Assembly (NCBI GenBank): GCA_964595625.1
Contig: CAZQQU010000001.1
Location: 186,001-250,000, forward strand
Length of the DNA: 64,000 bases
From: CAZQQU01 sp964595625
GTDB lineage: Bacteria; Bacteroidota; Bacteroidia; Flavobacteriales; Flavobacteriaceae
Direction of reading: 5' to 3'
Both the position numbers and the translations under genes were made by a program. This document shows positions 45,501 to 54,266 of this stretch, piece after piece. Numbering within the stretch: position 1 is the stretch's first letter; each line of letters opens with the position of its first letter. The notes beneath the pieces were generated by a model. It saw only the letters and a program-made list of their open reading frames with translations. It made no database searches and had not been told where the DNA came from.

Positions 45501-46064
45501 ATTACGACACCCACCGAAGAATCGGTACGTAGAGCCATGGCCATACAATTGATTATAAATAAAGAACTGGGCTTGGCCAAAAACGAAAATCCCATTCAAG
45601 GCTCGTTTATCATCGAAGAATTAACTAATTTGGTAGAAGAAGCTGTATTGGCTGAATTTGACCGGATAACGGAAAGAGGAGGCGTCTTAGGTGCCATGGA
45701 AACTATGTACCAGCGAAGTAAGATTCAAGAAGAAAGTCTCTATTACGAAACCCTTAAACATACAGGCGAATTTCCGATTATTGGAGTCAACACTTTTTTA
45801 AGTTCCAAAGGGTCTCCAACGGTTATTCCTGCGGAAGTCATTCGAGCTACTGAGGAAGAAAAAGAAAATCAAATCAAAACTTTAAATAACCTGTATAAAT
45901 ACTCTGAAAATCAGTCAAAAGAAATTTTAAAAGAGGTTCAGGTGGCTGCTGTTCAAAACCAAAATATTTTTGAGAAAATTATGGAAGCTACCAAGGTGTG
46001 CTCCTTAGGCCAGATTACCAAAGCTTTATTTGAAGTGGGAGGTCAATACCGTAGAAATATGTAA
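42561..46064 (+). CDS. icmF: Fused isobutyryl-CoA mutase (IcmF)
   Basis: This 1167-residue adenosylcobalamin enzyme interconverts isobutyryl-CoA and n-butyryl-CoA. Three parts are in one chain: a B12-binding domain (residues ~12-145, FDGHDASINI with His25 as the cobalt ligand); a MeaB-like G-protein chaperone (P-loop GTGGAGKSS at 205-213); and a substrate-binding TIM barrel (from ~560, with GLYPFKRTGEDPTRMFAGEG and FHYVSLGMPAKRLSTAFD). This architecture is specific to IcmF and differs from methylmalonyl-CoA mutase, whose GTPase is separate. The phenylalanine in YPF is where MCM carries tyrosine, as I recall. It stands alone with its own 5' region. Confidence 0.92.
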   Translation: MNPTDKIQLKNKVRIVTAASLFDGHDASINIMRRIIQASGVEVIHLGHDRSVDEVVNTAIQEDANAIAMTSYQGGHNEYFKYMYDLLQQKGAGHIRIFGGGGGVILPEEIDDLMKYGITRIYSPDDGRELGLQGMINDLISKSDYSQETLKNSSDEIVRLLQEKDINTIARLITLAENNHDEFLRIFDSIADQVSLTTPVLGITGTGGAGKSSLVDELVRRYIADFPDKTIGIISVDPSKRKTGGALLGDRIRMNSINHPRVYMRSLATRQSNLALSKHVKEAVDVLKAAQYDLIILETSGIGQSDTEIIEHSDVSLYVMTPEFGAATQLEKIDMLDFADVVALNKFDKRGALDALRDVRKQYQRNHLLWDEKPENMPVYGTIASQFNDPGMNTLYKKVMDTLTHKTSADFKSNFTITDEMSEKIYVIPPDRTRYLSEIAENNRAYDKRVKEQVTIAQKLFGIFQTVCSVAKLSYEEAQINYLNNTGIQQTEILDTVADQDTQEFLNLLFKEFDRVKMDLDPHYWEKIINWHRVVKKYKDPIYSFKVRDKEIQIETHTESLSHLQIPKIALPKYQGWGDLLGWMLQENVPGEFPYTSGLYPFKRTGEDPTRMFAGEGGPERTNKRFHYVSLGMPAKRLSTAFDSVTLYGNDPDYRPDIYGKIGNAGVSVCCLDDAKKLYSGFDLTHPLTSVSMTINGPAPMLLGFFMNAAIDQNCEKYIKANGLEKEISKKIDALYQEKGLQRPYYLCSDGKPYLPLDPENSGQLPEGNDGLGLLLLGVTGDQVLPKDIYNTIKAETLSQVRGTVQADILKEDQAQNTCIFSTEFALRLMGDVQEYFIENKVRNFYSVSISGYHIAEAGANPITQLALTLSNGFTYVEYYLSRGMDINDFAPNLSFFFSNGIDPEYSVIGRVARRIWAKALRDKYGANERSQMLKYHIQTSGRSLHAQEIDFNDIRTTLQALYAIYDNCNSLHTNAYDEAITTPTEESVRRAMAIQLIINKELGLAKNENPIQGSFIIEELTNLVEEAVLAEFDRITERGGVLGAMETMYQRSKIQEESLYYETLKHTGEFPIIGVNTFLSSKGSPTVIPAEVIRATEEEKENQIKTLNNLYKYSENQSKEILKEVQVAAVQNQNIFEKIMEATKVCSLGQITKALFEVGGQYRRNM

Positions 46065-46136
46065 ATAGGTTAAGATCTTTTGGTGTGAAATGTATTTGCT
46101 TTTTAAATTAACTTTACCGTAAAATTATATCGTCAG

Positions 46137-47612
46137 ATGAGTACCGTTACACAGCCGTTGTACATTTATAATTCGCTTTCTCGCTCCAAAGAATTGTTTC
46201 AACCCCTGGTCGAAGGAAATGTAGGTATGTATGTCTGTGGACCTACGGTTTATAGCCACGTACACTTAGGAAACTGTCGAACTTTTCTTTCGTTTGACTT
46301 GGTTTTTAGATATCTAAAACATTTGGGTTATAAGGTACGTTATGTCCGAAATATAACAGACGTAGGCCATTTGGTTGATGATGAGGATGATGGGGAAGAC
46401 AAAATTGCAAAAAAAGCGCGTTTGGAAAAGATGGAACCCATGGAGGTGGTTCAAAAATATACTCTCGATTTTCACCATATTTTGAGACAGTTTAATACCC
46501 TACCACCCAGCATAGAGCCTACCGCGACCGGTCATATCATCGAACAAATCCACATTATTGAAACCATTATTAAAAATGGGTATGCTTACGAAATCAATGG
46601 ATCGGTTTATTTTGATATTGAAAAATTCAACCAAAATTATAAGTACGGTATTCTAAGTGGTCGGAAATTGGATGAAATGCTGACCAACACCCGAGAATTG
46701 GACGGACAATCAGACAAGCGGAATCCTTTGGATTTTGCTTTGTGGAAAAAAGCAGAACCGCAGCACATCATGCGGTGGCCCTCTCCGTGGGGCGATGGTT
46801 TCCCGGGTTGGCACCTAGAGTGTACGGCTATGAGTACCAAATATTTAGGAGATCAGTTTGATATCCACGGCGGCGGAATGGATTTAAAATTTCCCCACCA
46901 TGAATGTGAAATTGCACAATCAGAAGCCAGCTGCGGAAAAACGCCGGTATCTTATTGGATGCATGCCAATATGCTGACACTTAACGGGCAAAAAATGGCT
47001 AAATCGACCGGAAATAATATTTTGCCTGAAGAAATTTTTACCGGTCAAAACAACATCTTAACCAAACCTTTTAGTCCTTTAGTGGTTAAGTTTTTTATGT
47101 ACCAAGCCCATTATCGAAGTATTTTAGATTTTTCAAGTGATGCATTAGAAGCCGCTGAAAAAGGGTATAACCGCCTTTTTGAGGCACTCAAAACACTCCC
47201 TGATTTACCCCTGTCTGACAAAAGTAGTTGGGAAGTGAGCACATGGCGACAAAGCTGTTACGATGCCATGAGTGACGACTTCAACAGTCCGGTACTTATT
47301 GCACAACTCTTTGATGCTGTGAAATTTATCAATTCGGTAAAAGACGGTAAGGAAACTCTATCACAAAGCGATTTTGACTTGTTGCAAGAAACTCTTCACG
47401 CTTTTGTTTTTGAGGTGCTGGGATTAGAGTCCTCCTCAAATGAGACTAGTCAACCTCAACAATTAGAAGGAGTGGTAGAATTGCTTATTGAATTGCGTAA
47501 TCAAGCTCGAAGCAACAAAGATTTTGCCACCAGTGATCAGATTCGGGATCAATTAGCTGCCCTGGGAATCCAACTCAAAGATGGCAAAGACGGAACCACT
47601 TTTTCATTATAA
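46137..47612 (+). CDS. cysS: Cysteinyl-tRNA synthetase
   Basis: This 491-residue class I synthetase charges tRNA-Cys. The HIGH-type motif is HVHLGN (41-46) and KMSKS appears as KMAKSTGN. Zinc ligands include Cys34 in VCGPTVYS and the HHECEIAQSE region. GGGMDLKFPHHECE binds the cysteine substrate. The C-terminal helical anticodon domain is complete (ending DGKDGTTFSL). The peptidyl-prolyl isomerase gene follows 25 bases later. Confidence 0.95.
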   Translation: MSTVTQPLYIYNSLSRSKELFQPLVEGNVGMYVCGPTVYSHVHLGNCRTFLSFDLVFRYLKHLGYKVRYVRNITDVGHLVDDEDDGEDKIAKKARLEKMEPMEVVQKYTLDFHHILRQFNTLPPSIEPTATGHIIEQIHIIETIIKNGYAYEINGSVYFDIEKFNQNYKYGILSGRKLDEMLTNTRELDGQSDKRNPLDFALWKKAEPQHIMRWPSPWGDGFPGWHLECTAMSTKYLGDQFDIHGGGMDLKFPHHECEIAQSEASCGKTPVSYWMHANMLTLNGQKMAKSTGNNILPEEIFTGQNNILTKPFSPLVVKFFMYQAHYRSILDFSSDALEAAEKGYNRLFEALKTLPDLPLSDKSSWEVSTWRQSCYDAMSDDFNSPVLIAQLFDAVKFINSVKDGKETLSQSDFDLLQETLHAFVFEVLGLESSSNETSQPQQLEGVVELLIELRNQARSNKDFATSDQIRDQLAALGIQLKDGKDGTTFSL

Positions 47613-47637
47613 ATTATTTAAACACAAATCTTAAAAT

Positions 47638-48567
47638 ATGGAAGACGGAATTTACGCCAAGATTAATACCTCCAAAGGAGCGATCACTATACAACTGACT
47701 TACAAACAAACACCGGGAACGGTAGGAAACTTTGTAGCATTGGCGGAAGGAAATTTAGAAAATTCTGCAAAACCTCAAGGAACACCCTACTACAATGGAT
47801 TAAAATTTCATCGAGTTATTGCTGATTTTATGATACAAGGCGGGGATCCTACAGGAACCGGCGCCGGAGGTCCGGGTTATCAATTTGACGACGAATTTTT
47901 ACCCGAATTACGCCACGATCGACCCGGGGTTTTATCGATGGCTAACGCCGGAAAAGGAACCAATGGAAGCCAGTTTTTTATTACGCATGTGGCCACACCT
48001 TGGTTGGACGACAATCATACCGTTTTTGGTTACGTGGTTGAAGGTCAAGAAGTAGTGGATACTATCGCCCAAGGAGATGTGATGGAGTCTGTCGAAATTA
48101 TCCGATTGGGTGAAGAGGCTCAAAATTGGAATGCTGTTGAACAATTTCGATTGTTTCAAGGTGCAAAATTAGAACGCGAAGAAGCAGCAAGAAAACAAGC
48201 TGAAGCTCAGCTGGAAGAGCTCACTGCGGGATTTACCAAAACACCCAGCGGTTTGTATTATAAAATACTTCAAGCAGGCCAAGGCAACAAGCCGGTCAAA
48301 GGTCAAACAGTTAGTGTACACTACACCGGTATGCTCATCAATGGAAAAGTATTTGACTCTTCCTACAGCCGTAACGAGCCCATTGAATTTCCGGTAGGAG
48401 TAGGGCAGGTGATAGCCGGTTGGGACGAAGGGATTTTATTGCTACAAGAAGGCGACAAAGCCCGCTTGGTAATTCCTTCCCATTTGGGGTATGGGAGCCG
48501 AGGTGCCGGAGGGGTAATCCCTCCTAATGCCGTGTTGGTTTTTGATGTAGAATTGGTAAAGGTTTAA
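47638..48567 (+). CDS. Dual peptidyl-prolyl isomerase: cyclophilin-FKBP fusion
   Basis: This 309-residue protein joins two unrelated prolyl isomerases. Residues ~1-165 are a cyclophilin (FHRVIADFMIQGGDPTGTG, FFITHVATPWLDDNHTVFGYV, with Arg, Phe and Gln of the active site). A charged helical linker (residues ~170-195, rich in Glu/Ala/Lys) leads to an FKBP domain (VHYTGMLINGKVFDSSYSRN, VIAGWDEGILLLQEGDKARL, GYGSRGAGGVIPPNAVLVFD). No signal peptide is seen, so it is probably cytoplasmic. Both domains keep their catalytic residues. Dual-family immunophilins of this kind have been described in Flavobacterium. Confidence 0.9.
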   Translation: MEDGIYAKINTSKGAITIQLTYKQTPGTVGNFVALAEGNLENSAKPQGTPYYNGLKFHRVIADFMIQGGDPTGTGAGGPGYQFDDEFLPELRHDRPGVLSMANAGKGTNGSQFFITHVATPWLDDNHTVFGYVVEGQEVVDTIAQGDVMESVEIIRLGEEAQNWNAVEQFRLFQGAKLEREEAARKQAEAQLEELTAGFTKTPSGLYYKILQAGQGNKPVKGQTVSVHYTGMLINGKVFDSSYSRNEPIEFPVGVGQVIAGWDEGILLLQEGDKARLVIPSHLGYGSRGAGGVIPPNAVLVFDVELVKV

Positions 48568-48619
48568 TTGTCTAACTGCAGCATTAGTAGCCGATATGTT
48601 AGAATAAATAAGTAACCCT

Positions 48620-49183
48620 ATGGAAGTAACTCCCACCGGATTTAGAGATTTATACGTATGCAAACCGCAGATTTTTAAAGACAGTCGGGGTTATTTTATG
48701 GAATCCTACAACCAGCGAAAACTCGAGCAAGCCACCGGGTTACATACCCATTTTGTTCAAGACAACCAATCGGTTTCTCAATACGGAGTAATCCGTGGAT
48801 TACATATGCAAATGGGAGCTTTCGGGCAAGCGAAGTTGGTTCGTTGTGCCCACGGAAAAATTTTGGATGTGGTGGTTGATATGCGTACCGAAGAACCTAC
48901 TTTTGGAACCCATTATGCGATAGAACTTTCCGAAGAAAACCAATTGCAGTTATTTATTCCACGCGGATTTGCACACGGATTTTCGGTATTGAGTGAATCG
49001 GCTGTATTTATGTATAAATGCGATCAGTTTTATCATCAAGAATCTGAAATTTGTATGGCTTATAACGATCCACATTTGGGAATCGACTGGCAAATACCTA
49101 CCCACCAACAAATTCTTTCTGAAAAGGACAAAGAAGGTTTGGATTTCAAAACTGCGGCTGCAGTAATAGCTTCCCATATATGA
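48620..49183 (+). CDS. rfbC: dTDP-4-dehydrorhamnose 3,5-epimerase
   Basis: This 187-residue cupin enzyme inverts C3 and C5 of dTDP-4-keto-6-deoxyglucose. YGVIRGLHMQ contains the catalytic histidine, and LFIPRGFAHGFSVLS and the VVDMRTEEPTFG stretch are typical. It acts with RfbD, encoded directly after it with a four-base ATGA overlap, to make dTDP-L-rhamnose for surface polysaccharide. rfbA and rfbB are not in the window. Confidence 0.93.
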   Translation: MEVTPTGFRDLYVCKPQIFKDSRGYFMESYNQRKLEQATGLHTHFVQDNQSVSQYGVIRGLHMQMGAFGQAKLVRCAHGKILDVVVDMRTEEPTFGTHYAIELSEENQLQLFIPRGFAHGFSVLSESAVFMYKCDQFYHQESEICMAYNDPHLGIDWQIPTHQQILSEKDKEGLDFKTAAAVIASHI

Positions 49184-50043
49184 TAGATGCTTCTTCCAAA
49201 ATAGTCATTACCGGTAGTGATGGTCAATTGGGATTGTCTTTTCGAAAGGTCGCACCCAAAAATTCTCCCATTCTTTTTCTATCGAAAGAGGATTTGCATA
49301 TTACAGATACCCAAGCAATTGCTAGTTTTTTTGAAAAATACCAACCTCAATTTTTAATTAATACCGCCGCATATACCCAGGTAGATGCTGCGGAAAATCA
49401 TTCTCAAGAAGCTTTTTTAATAAATAGGGATGCGGTGAAAATACTAGCTGAAAATTGCCTTCGGTACAACTGCAAACTGATTCATTTCTCTACTGATTAT
49501 GTCTTTGATGGAAAAAAAACGAGTCCCTACAACGAAAGTGATACCGCGCTTCCTACTACAGTTTATGGAAAGAGTAAGCGGGCGGGTGAGGAAGCTATAA
49601 TTGAAAGTGGATTGACTAATTATCTTATCATTAGAACTTCTTGGTTGTATAGTGAGTATGGAAATAATTTTTATAAAACCATGCTGCGATTGGCTAAAGA
49701 CCGGGAAGAAGTACGTATTGTCAACGACCAAAGAGGCTGTCCCACCTATGCACCCGATTTAGCAGTAGCTGTTTTAAGTATATTACGCCAATTTCAAACG
49801 GAACACTCGGGGATATATCATTATTGTTTGCGTGGCGAAGCTACTTGGTATGATTTTGCGTCAGCGATTTTTAAAGAAAATCATTTTAATATTAAAACCA
49901 TACCTATTACTACGAAGGAGTATCCCACACCAGCGGCTCGTCCAGCATACAGTGTTTTAGATACTCAAAAAATCGTTCGTACTTTTGGTCTAGACATCCC
50001 TTCCTGGCGGGATCGGCTCAATTTGGATTATATAGAATTTTAA
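49180..50043 (+). CDS. rfbD: dTDP-4-dehydrorhamnose reductase
   Basis: This 287-residue SDR enzyme reduces dTDP-4-keto-L-rhamnose with NAD(P)H. The N-terminal fold is ITGSDGQLGLSF; the catalytic Tyr and Lys are in TTVYGKSKRAGE, and HFSTDYVFDGKK and the RTSWLYSEYGNNF stretch match the family. It overlaps rfbC by four bases (ATGA), indicating coupled translation. glmM follows nine bases later, so sugar-nucleotide genes form one likely transcript. Confidence 0.93.
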   Translation: MIDASSKIVITGSDGQLGLSFRKVAPKNSPILFLSKEDLHITDTQAIASFFEKYQPQFLINTAAYTQVDAAENHSQEAFLINRDAVKILAENCLRYNCKLIHFSTDYVFDGKKTSPYNESDTALPTTVYGKSKRAGEEAIIESGLTNYLIIRTSWLYSEYGNNFYKTMLRLAKDREEVRIVNDQRGCPTYAPDLAVAVLSILRQFQTEHSGIYHYCLRGEATWYDFASAIFKENHFNIKTIPITTKEYPTPAARPAYSVLDTQKIVRTFGLDIPSWRDRLNLDYIEF

Positions 50044-50052
50044 AACTAAATT

Positions 50053-51438
50053 ATGACACTCATCAAATCTATTTCAGGCATACGAGGAACCATTGGTGGT
50101 TCGGTGGGAGAGAATCTGACTCCTATTGATACGGTTAAGTTTGCAGCGGCCTACGGCAGTTGGATTAAGCAACAACGTAACAAAGAAAATTATCGGGTAG
50201 TAGTTGGTAGAGATGCGCGAATTTCGGGAGAAATGATAGAGTCACTTGTTATTCAAACCTTGGTAGGTATGGGGATTCATGTGGTTCATTTGGGCCTGTC
50301 AACCACACCGACTGTAGAAGTGGCTGTTGCTTTAGAAAAAGCCGATGGTGGTATCATCATCACTGCCAGCCACAACCCCAAAGAATGGAATGCCTTAAAA
50401 TTACTAAATGCACAAGGAGAGTTTATTGATGTTACGGCCGGTAAAGCCATTCTTCAAATTGCTCAAAGCGAAAATTTTGAATTTGCTAGCGTCGATAATT
50501 TGGGAGAGATTATCCGTAATGAAGCCTATATAGACATTCATATCGATGAAATTCTCGAATTGGATTTAATTGATGAAGAAGCCATTCAAAAAGCCAAATT
50601 TAAAGTGGTAGTAGATGCTGTTAATTCAACCGGAGGAATAGCGGTTCCGCTGTTATTAGAACGATTGGGTGTACAAACTGTCAAGTTCTATTGCACACCC
50701 AATGGTGAATTTCCCCACAACCCAGAGCCTCTACCTGAACATCTCACAGAAATTTCAAAAATGGTTGTCCAAGAAAAAGCCGATTTGGGAGTGGTCGTAG
50801 ATCCCGATGTCGATCGCTTGGCCTTGGTTTGTGAAAATGGAGAAATGTTTGGTGAAGAATACACCTTGGTGGCCTGTGCTGATTATGTGTTGAGCCAAAC
50901 CCCCGGAAATACCGTTTCCAATTTATCTTCTTCGCGAGCCCTACGAGATATTACCCAAAAGTATGGAAGCCGATACGAGGCAGCAGCAGTCGGTGAAGTG
51001 AATGTGGTACAAAAAATGAAAGAAATCCAAGCTGTGATAGGGGGAGAAGGCAACGGAGGGATTATTTATCCGCGTTTACATTACGGCCGCGATGCGCTAG
51101 TAGGTATTGCATTGTTTTTAACACATTTGGCCAAAAAACAAATACCGGCCAGTGAATTACGAGCCTCCTATCCTCAATACTATATGAGTAAGAAAAAAAT
51201 AGAGCTCACAAGTGGATTGGATGTGGATGGCTTATTAGAAAAAGTAGCACAAAAATTTACCCACGAGAATATTAGTATGATCGACGGGGTTAAAATTGAT
51301 TTTGAAGACAGTTGGGTACACTTGAGGAAGTCAAATACCGAACCAATTATTAGAATTTATACCGAGGCTCAAAGTCCTGATAAAGCCGACGAGATAGCTA
51401 CACAATTCATCGATTTAATTACACAATTAGGTCAGTAA
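50053..51438 (+). CDS. glmM: Phosphoglucosamine mutase
   Basis: This 461-residue phosphohexomutase should convert glucosamine-6-phosphate to glucosamine-1-phosphate for UDP-GlcNAc, peptidoglycan and LPS. The phosphoserine is Ser106 in ITASHNPKEWNALKLL; the metal loop is DPDVDRLALV; the sugar loop is GGEGNGGII; the phosphate loop is RKSNTEPIIRIY. The N-terminus SISGIRGTIGG is typical. Phosphomannomutase activity cannot be excluded by sequence, but Bacteroidota proteins of this type are usually called GlmM. Confidence 0.85.
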   Translation: MTLIKSISGIRGTIGGSVGENLTPIDTVKFAAAYGSWIKQQRNKENYRVVVGRDARISGEMIESLVIQTLVGMGIHVVHLGLSTTPTVEVAVALEKADGGIIITASHNPKEWNALKLLNAQGEFIDVTAGKAILQIAQSENFEFASVDNLGEIIRNEAYIDIHIDEILELDLIDEEAIQKAKFKVVVDAVNSTGGIAVPLLLERLGVQTVKFYCTPNGEFPHNPEPLPEHLTEISKMVVQEKADLGVVVDPDVDRLALVCENGEMFGEEYTLVACADYVLSQTPGNTVSNLSSSRALRDITQKYGSRYEAAAVGEVNVVQKMKEIQAVIGGEGNGGIIYPRLHYGRDALVGIALFLTHLAKKQIPASELRASYPQYYMSKKKIELTSGLDVDGLLEKVAQKFTHENISMIDGVKIDFEDSWVHLRKSNTEPIIRIYTEAQSPDKADEIATQFIDLITQLGQ

Positions 51439-51482
51439 TATCGTTTTCAAGACGCAAAACTTTTGTATATTACTGGGTGTTG

Positions 51483-51499
51483 CTTATACAAAGTATAAG
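51483..51499. promoter_or_regulatory. Inverted repeat upstream of pcm
   Basis: CTTATAC-AAA-GTATAAG is a perfect 7+3+7 palindrome, 83 bases before the pcm start and 44 bases after the glmM stop. It could be a regulator site or a short hairpin; nothing links it to a known protein. Confidence 0.35.
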
Positions 51500-51581
51500 T
51501 GAATAACGGATTATAGTTAAATAGGCGACCTGCGATTTGCAAATGGATAAATACATTCCGAAATTTGAACTCAACTAAAAA

Positions 51582-52235
51582 ATGTTTTGGGAAGTGAAAG
51601 ATACATTACGACACCAAGGTAAGCGAAAAAAATTAATTCAAGAAATTATCGATAAAGGCATCCACGACAAAAAAACGATTGAGGCTATGAATCAGGTTCC
51701 CCGGCACCTGTTTATGGATTCAAGTTTTGAAGACCATGCCTACGAAGATAAAGCGTTTCCTATTGGGGCTGGACAAACTATTTCACAACCCTATACAGTG
51801 GCTCGACAAACAGAATTATTGCAAGTCAAAAAGGGTGATAAAGTGCTTGAAATCGGTACCGGAAGCGGATACCAGTCGGCAGTTTTAATCGAGTTAGGAG
51901 TACAGTTGTACACCATTGAAAGACAAAATGAACTTTTTAAAAAAACCAATTTATTTTTACCTAAACTCGGTTACCGTCCTAAAAAAATGATATTTGGGGA
52001 TGGATACAAAGGCCTGCCGGAATACGCCCCTTACCAAGGGATTTTGGTTACGGCGGGAGCTCCATTTGTGCCCAAACCGTTGTTAGAACAATTGGCTGTT
52101 GGTGGTCGATTGGTAATACCGGTGGGAGAAGAAGTACAAGTTATGGCAGTATATACCCGAAAAACAGAAAAAACTTTTGAAAAAGAAGAGTGTGGCGAAT
52201 TTCGTTTTGTGCCTCTTTTAGAAGATAAAATATAA
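51582..52235 (+). CDS. pcm: Protein-L-isoaspartate O-methyltransferase
   Basis: This 217-residue repair enzyme methylates isoaspartyl residues in aged proteins. VPRHLFMDSSFEDHAYEDKAF (two adjoining blocks), IGAGQTISQPYTVARQTELL and the SAM motif VLEIGTGSGYQSAVL are diagnostic. ILVTAGAPFVPKPLLEQL completes the fold. The start ATG gives a helical N-terminus of the usual length. The DUF1015 gene begins four bases after its stop, so the two are cotranscribed. Confidence 0.93.
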   Translation: MFWEVKDTLRHQGKRKKLIQEIIDKGIHDKKTIEAMNQVPRHLFMDSSFEDHAYEDKAFPIGAGQTISQPYTVARQTELLQVKKGDKVLEIGTGSGYQSAVLIELGVQLYTIERQNELFKKTNLFLPKLGYRPKKMIFGDGYKGLPEYAPYQGILVTAGAPFVPKPLLEQLAVGGRLVIPVGEEVQVMAVYTRKTEKTFEKEECGEFRFVPLLEDKI

Positions 52236-52239
52236 TACT

Positions 52240-53481
52240 ATGCCTCCCATTTTCCCTTTTAAAGCAGTTCGTGCAACACGAGATAAAGTAGGTCTAGTAG
52301 CCACTCGGGCATATCAAAGTTACGAACCTGAGCAACGGCAAGCCCGTATGAAAAGTAATCCGTTCTCCTTTTTACACGTGATTAACCCGGGTTATAAATT
52401 CCAAAAAATTATTTCGGGAACCCAACGCTATCAATTGGTGCGGAACAGGTATATGGAATTTAAAGAAGAAGGGGTTTTTATTCAAGACAAAAAACCGGCT
52501 TTGTATTTCTACAAAATTATTAACCGCGACCGAATGACATTTTTTGGTTTGATAGGTACGACTAATATAGAGGATTATAACCAAAATAAAATAAAAAAAC
52601 ACGAAGATACTCTGTGCCAACGGGAAGAAGTTTTTAAAGATTATTTAAAAACCGTAGGTTTTAATGCAGAACCGGTTTTGGTAACCTATCCTGACAATGC
52701 AATTATTCGGGATATTATACACCAAATATCCCAAGAGCGACCCGAATACGAGTTTACCACCACCTATCGGGATACCCATTATTTATGGAAGGTTGAAGAT
52801 AAAAAAATCATTAAAACCATTCAGCGGGAGTTTGTTAAGTTTCCGAATCTGTATATAGCCGACGGCCACCACCGTTCTGCATCATTGAGCTTGTTACAAA
52901 AAGAAATGAAGGAAACCAACGTGCGCCATACCGGTAAAGAAAATTATAATTATCTGATGTGTTATTTTCTACCGGAATCCCAACTCAAAATTCACGAATT
53001 TAATCGTTTGGTCAAAGACCTAAACGGATTGAGTAAAGAGGAGTTTTTAATTGCTTTAGATACTTATTTTACTATTGAGTATGGCGGACCTATCTATACG
53101 AAACCTCAGCGGAAATATCATTTTGCCATGTATTTGGATGGCGCCTTTTACGAGCTTAAACTTCGCAAGAAAAATTACTCGTTTAAAAGTTCCTTAGATC
53201 GCTTAGATGCACAGATCTTGTATAAAACCGTTTTTGAAAAAATACTCGGTATTACAGATTTGCGAAACGACAACCGCTTGGAATACGTCCACGGTAAAAA
53301 AGATATGTCGTATCTTAGGTCACAGGTAGATCAAGGGCATTTTGCAGCTGCTTTTAGTTTAAAGCCAGCCACCATTAGTGATTTAAAATCCATTGCCGAC
53401 GAAGGCTTGACCATGCCTCCTAAAAGTACTTATATCGAGCCTAAACTGCGAAGTGCCATTACTATTTATGAATTAGATTAA
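52240..53481 (+). CDS. DUF1015 domain protein
   Basis: This 413-residue cytosolic protein matches DUF1015: it starts PPIFPFKAVRATRDKVGLVA, contains FLHVINPGYKF, and has the highly conserved LYIADGHHRSASLSLLQKE (about residues 203-221), whose DGHHR may be catalytic or metal-binding. In other bacteria DUF1015 genes often sit by serine-biosynthesis genes; here it lies between pcm and yggS. Its function is not established. Confidence 0.85.
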   Translation: MPPIFPFKAVRATRDKVGLVATRAYQSYEPEQRQARMKSNPFSFLHVINPGYKFQKIISGTQRYQLVRNRYMEFKEEGVFIQDKKPALYFYKIINRDRMTFFGLIGTTNIEDYNQNKIKKHEDTLCQREEVFKDYLKTVGFNAEPVLVTYPDNAIIRDIIHQISQERPEYEFTTTYRDTHYLWKVEDKKIIKTIQREFVKFPNLYIADGHHRSASLSLLQKEMKETNVRHTGKENYNYLMCYFLPESQLKIHEFNRLVKDLNGLSKEEFLIALDTYFTIEYGGPIYTKPQRKYHFAMYLDGAFYELKLRKKNYSFKSSLDRLDAQILYKTVFEKILGITDLRNDNRLEYVHGKKDMSYLRSQVDQGHFAAAFSLKPATISDLKSIADEGLTMPPKSTYIEPKLRSAITIYELD

Positions 53482-53491
53482 AGTTAGGATT

Positions 53492-54181
53492 ATGACTTTA
53501 GATATTGCTAAAAATATTGAAAAAATTAAACAAACCTTGTCTCCAACAGTTCAGTTGGTGGCCGTTTCCAAAACCAAAAGCAACCAAGAAATATTAGAAG
53601 CCTATCAAGCAGGTCAACGAGTTTTTGGTGAAAATAAGATTCAAGAAATGACCCAAAAATACCATGACTTACCCAAAGACATTCAATGGCATATGGTGGG
53701 TCATGTGCAAACTAATAAAATCAAATACATGGCTCCTTTTGTAAGCTTGGTACACGGAGTAGATCGATTTAAACTATTAAAAGAATTAAATAAGCATGCA
53801 CAAAAAAACAATCGTGTTATCAACTGCTTGCTACAAATCCATATTGCCCAAGAGGAGACCAAGTTTGGATTAAACGAACAAGAATTATTTGAATTGTTAC
53901 AGGCCGAAGAATTTAAAACCATGACCCACATCTGTGTCAAAGGGTTGATGGGTATGGCTACGTTCACCGATGATTCTTTACAAATTGAAAAGGAATTTAG
54001 TTATTTGAAATCGCTGTACGATCGGCTTGTTCAATTAGTGAGTTCTGATACCGAAGCTTTTCCGCGCTTGCAACCCGAAATTCTCTCCATGGGAATGAGC
54101 GGCGACTACCAGATTGCTATACAATGTGGGAGTACCATGGTACGAATTGGAAGTCATATTTTTGGTGAAAGAAATTATTGA
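53492..54181 (+). CDS. YggS/PLPBP family pyridoxal-phosphate homeostasis protein
   Basis: This 229-residue single-domain alanine-racemase-like barrel binds PLP without a known reaction and helps B6 and amino-acid balance. The PLP lysine is in LVAVSKTKSNQEI; GQRVFGENKIQEM, IQWHMVGHVQTNK and LQIHIAQEETKFGL are conserved, as is the C-terminal ILSMGMSGDYQIAI and VRIGSHIFGER. It starts 10 bases after the DUF1015 gene, in the same run of closely spaced genes. Confidence 0.92.
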   Translation: MTLDIAKNIEKIKQTLSPTVQLVAVSKTKSNQEILEAYQAGQRVFGENKIQEMTQKYHDLPKDIQWHMVGHVQTNKIKYMAPFVSLVHGVDRFKLLKELNKHAQKNNRVINCLLQIHIAQEETKFGLNEQELFELLQAEEFKTMTHICVKGLMGMATFTDDSLQIEKEFSYLKSLYDRLVQLVSSDTEAFPRLQPEILSMGMSGDYQIAIQCGSTMVRIGSHIFGERNY

Positions 54182-54266
54182 TCAATGAGGTACGGTATAA
54201 GAAAGGACTTAATAAATGGTTTGAATTCATTATTTTGATAAAAATTAACTGCAAAAAAGGAAATTT

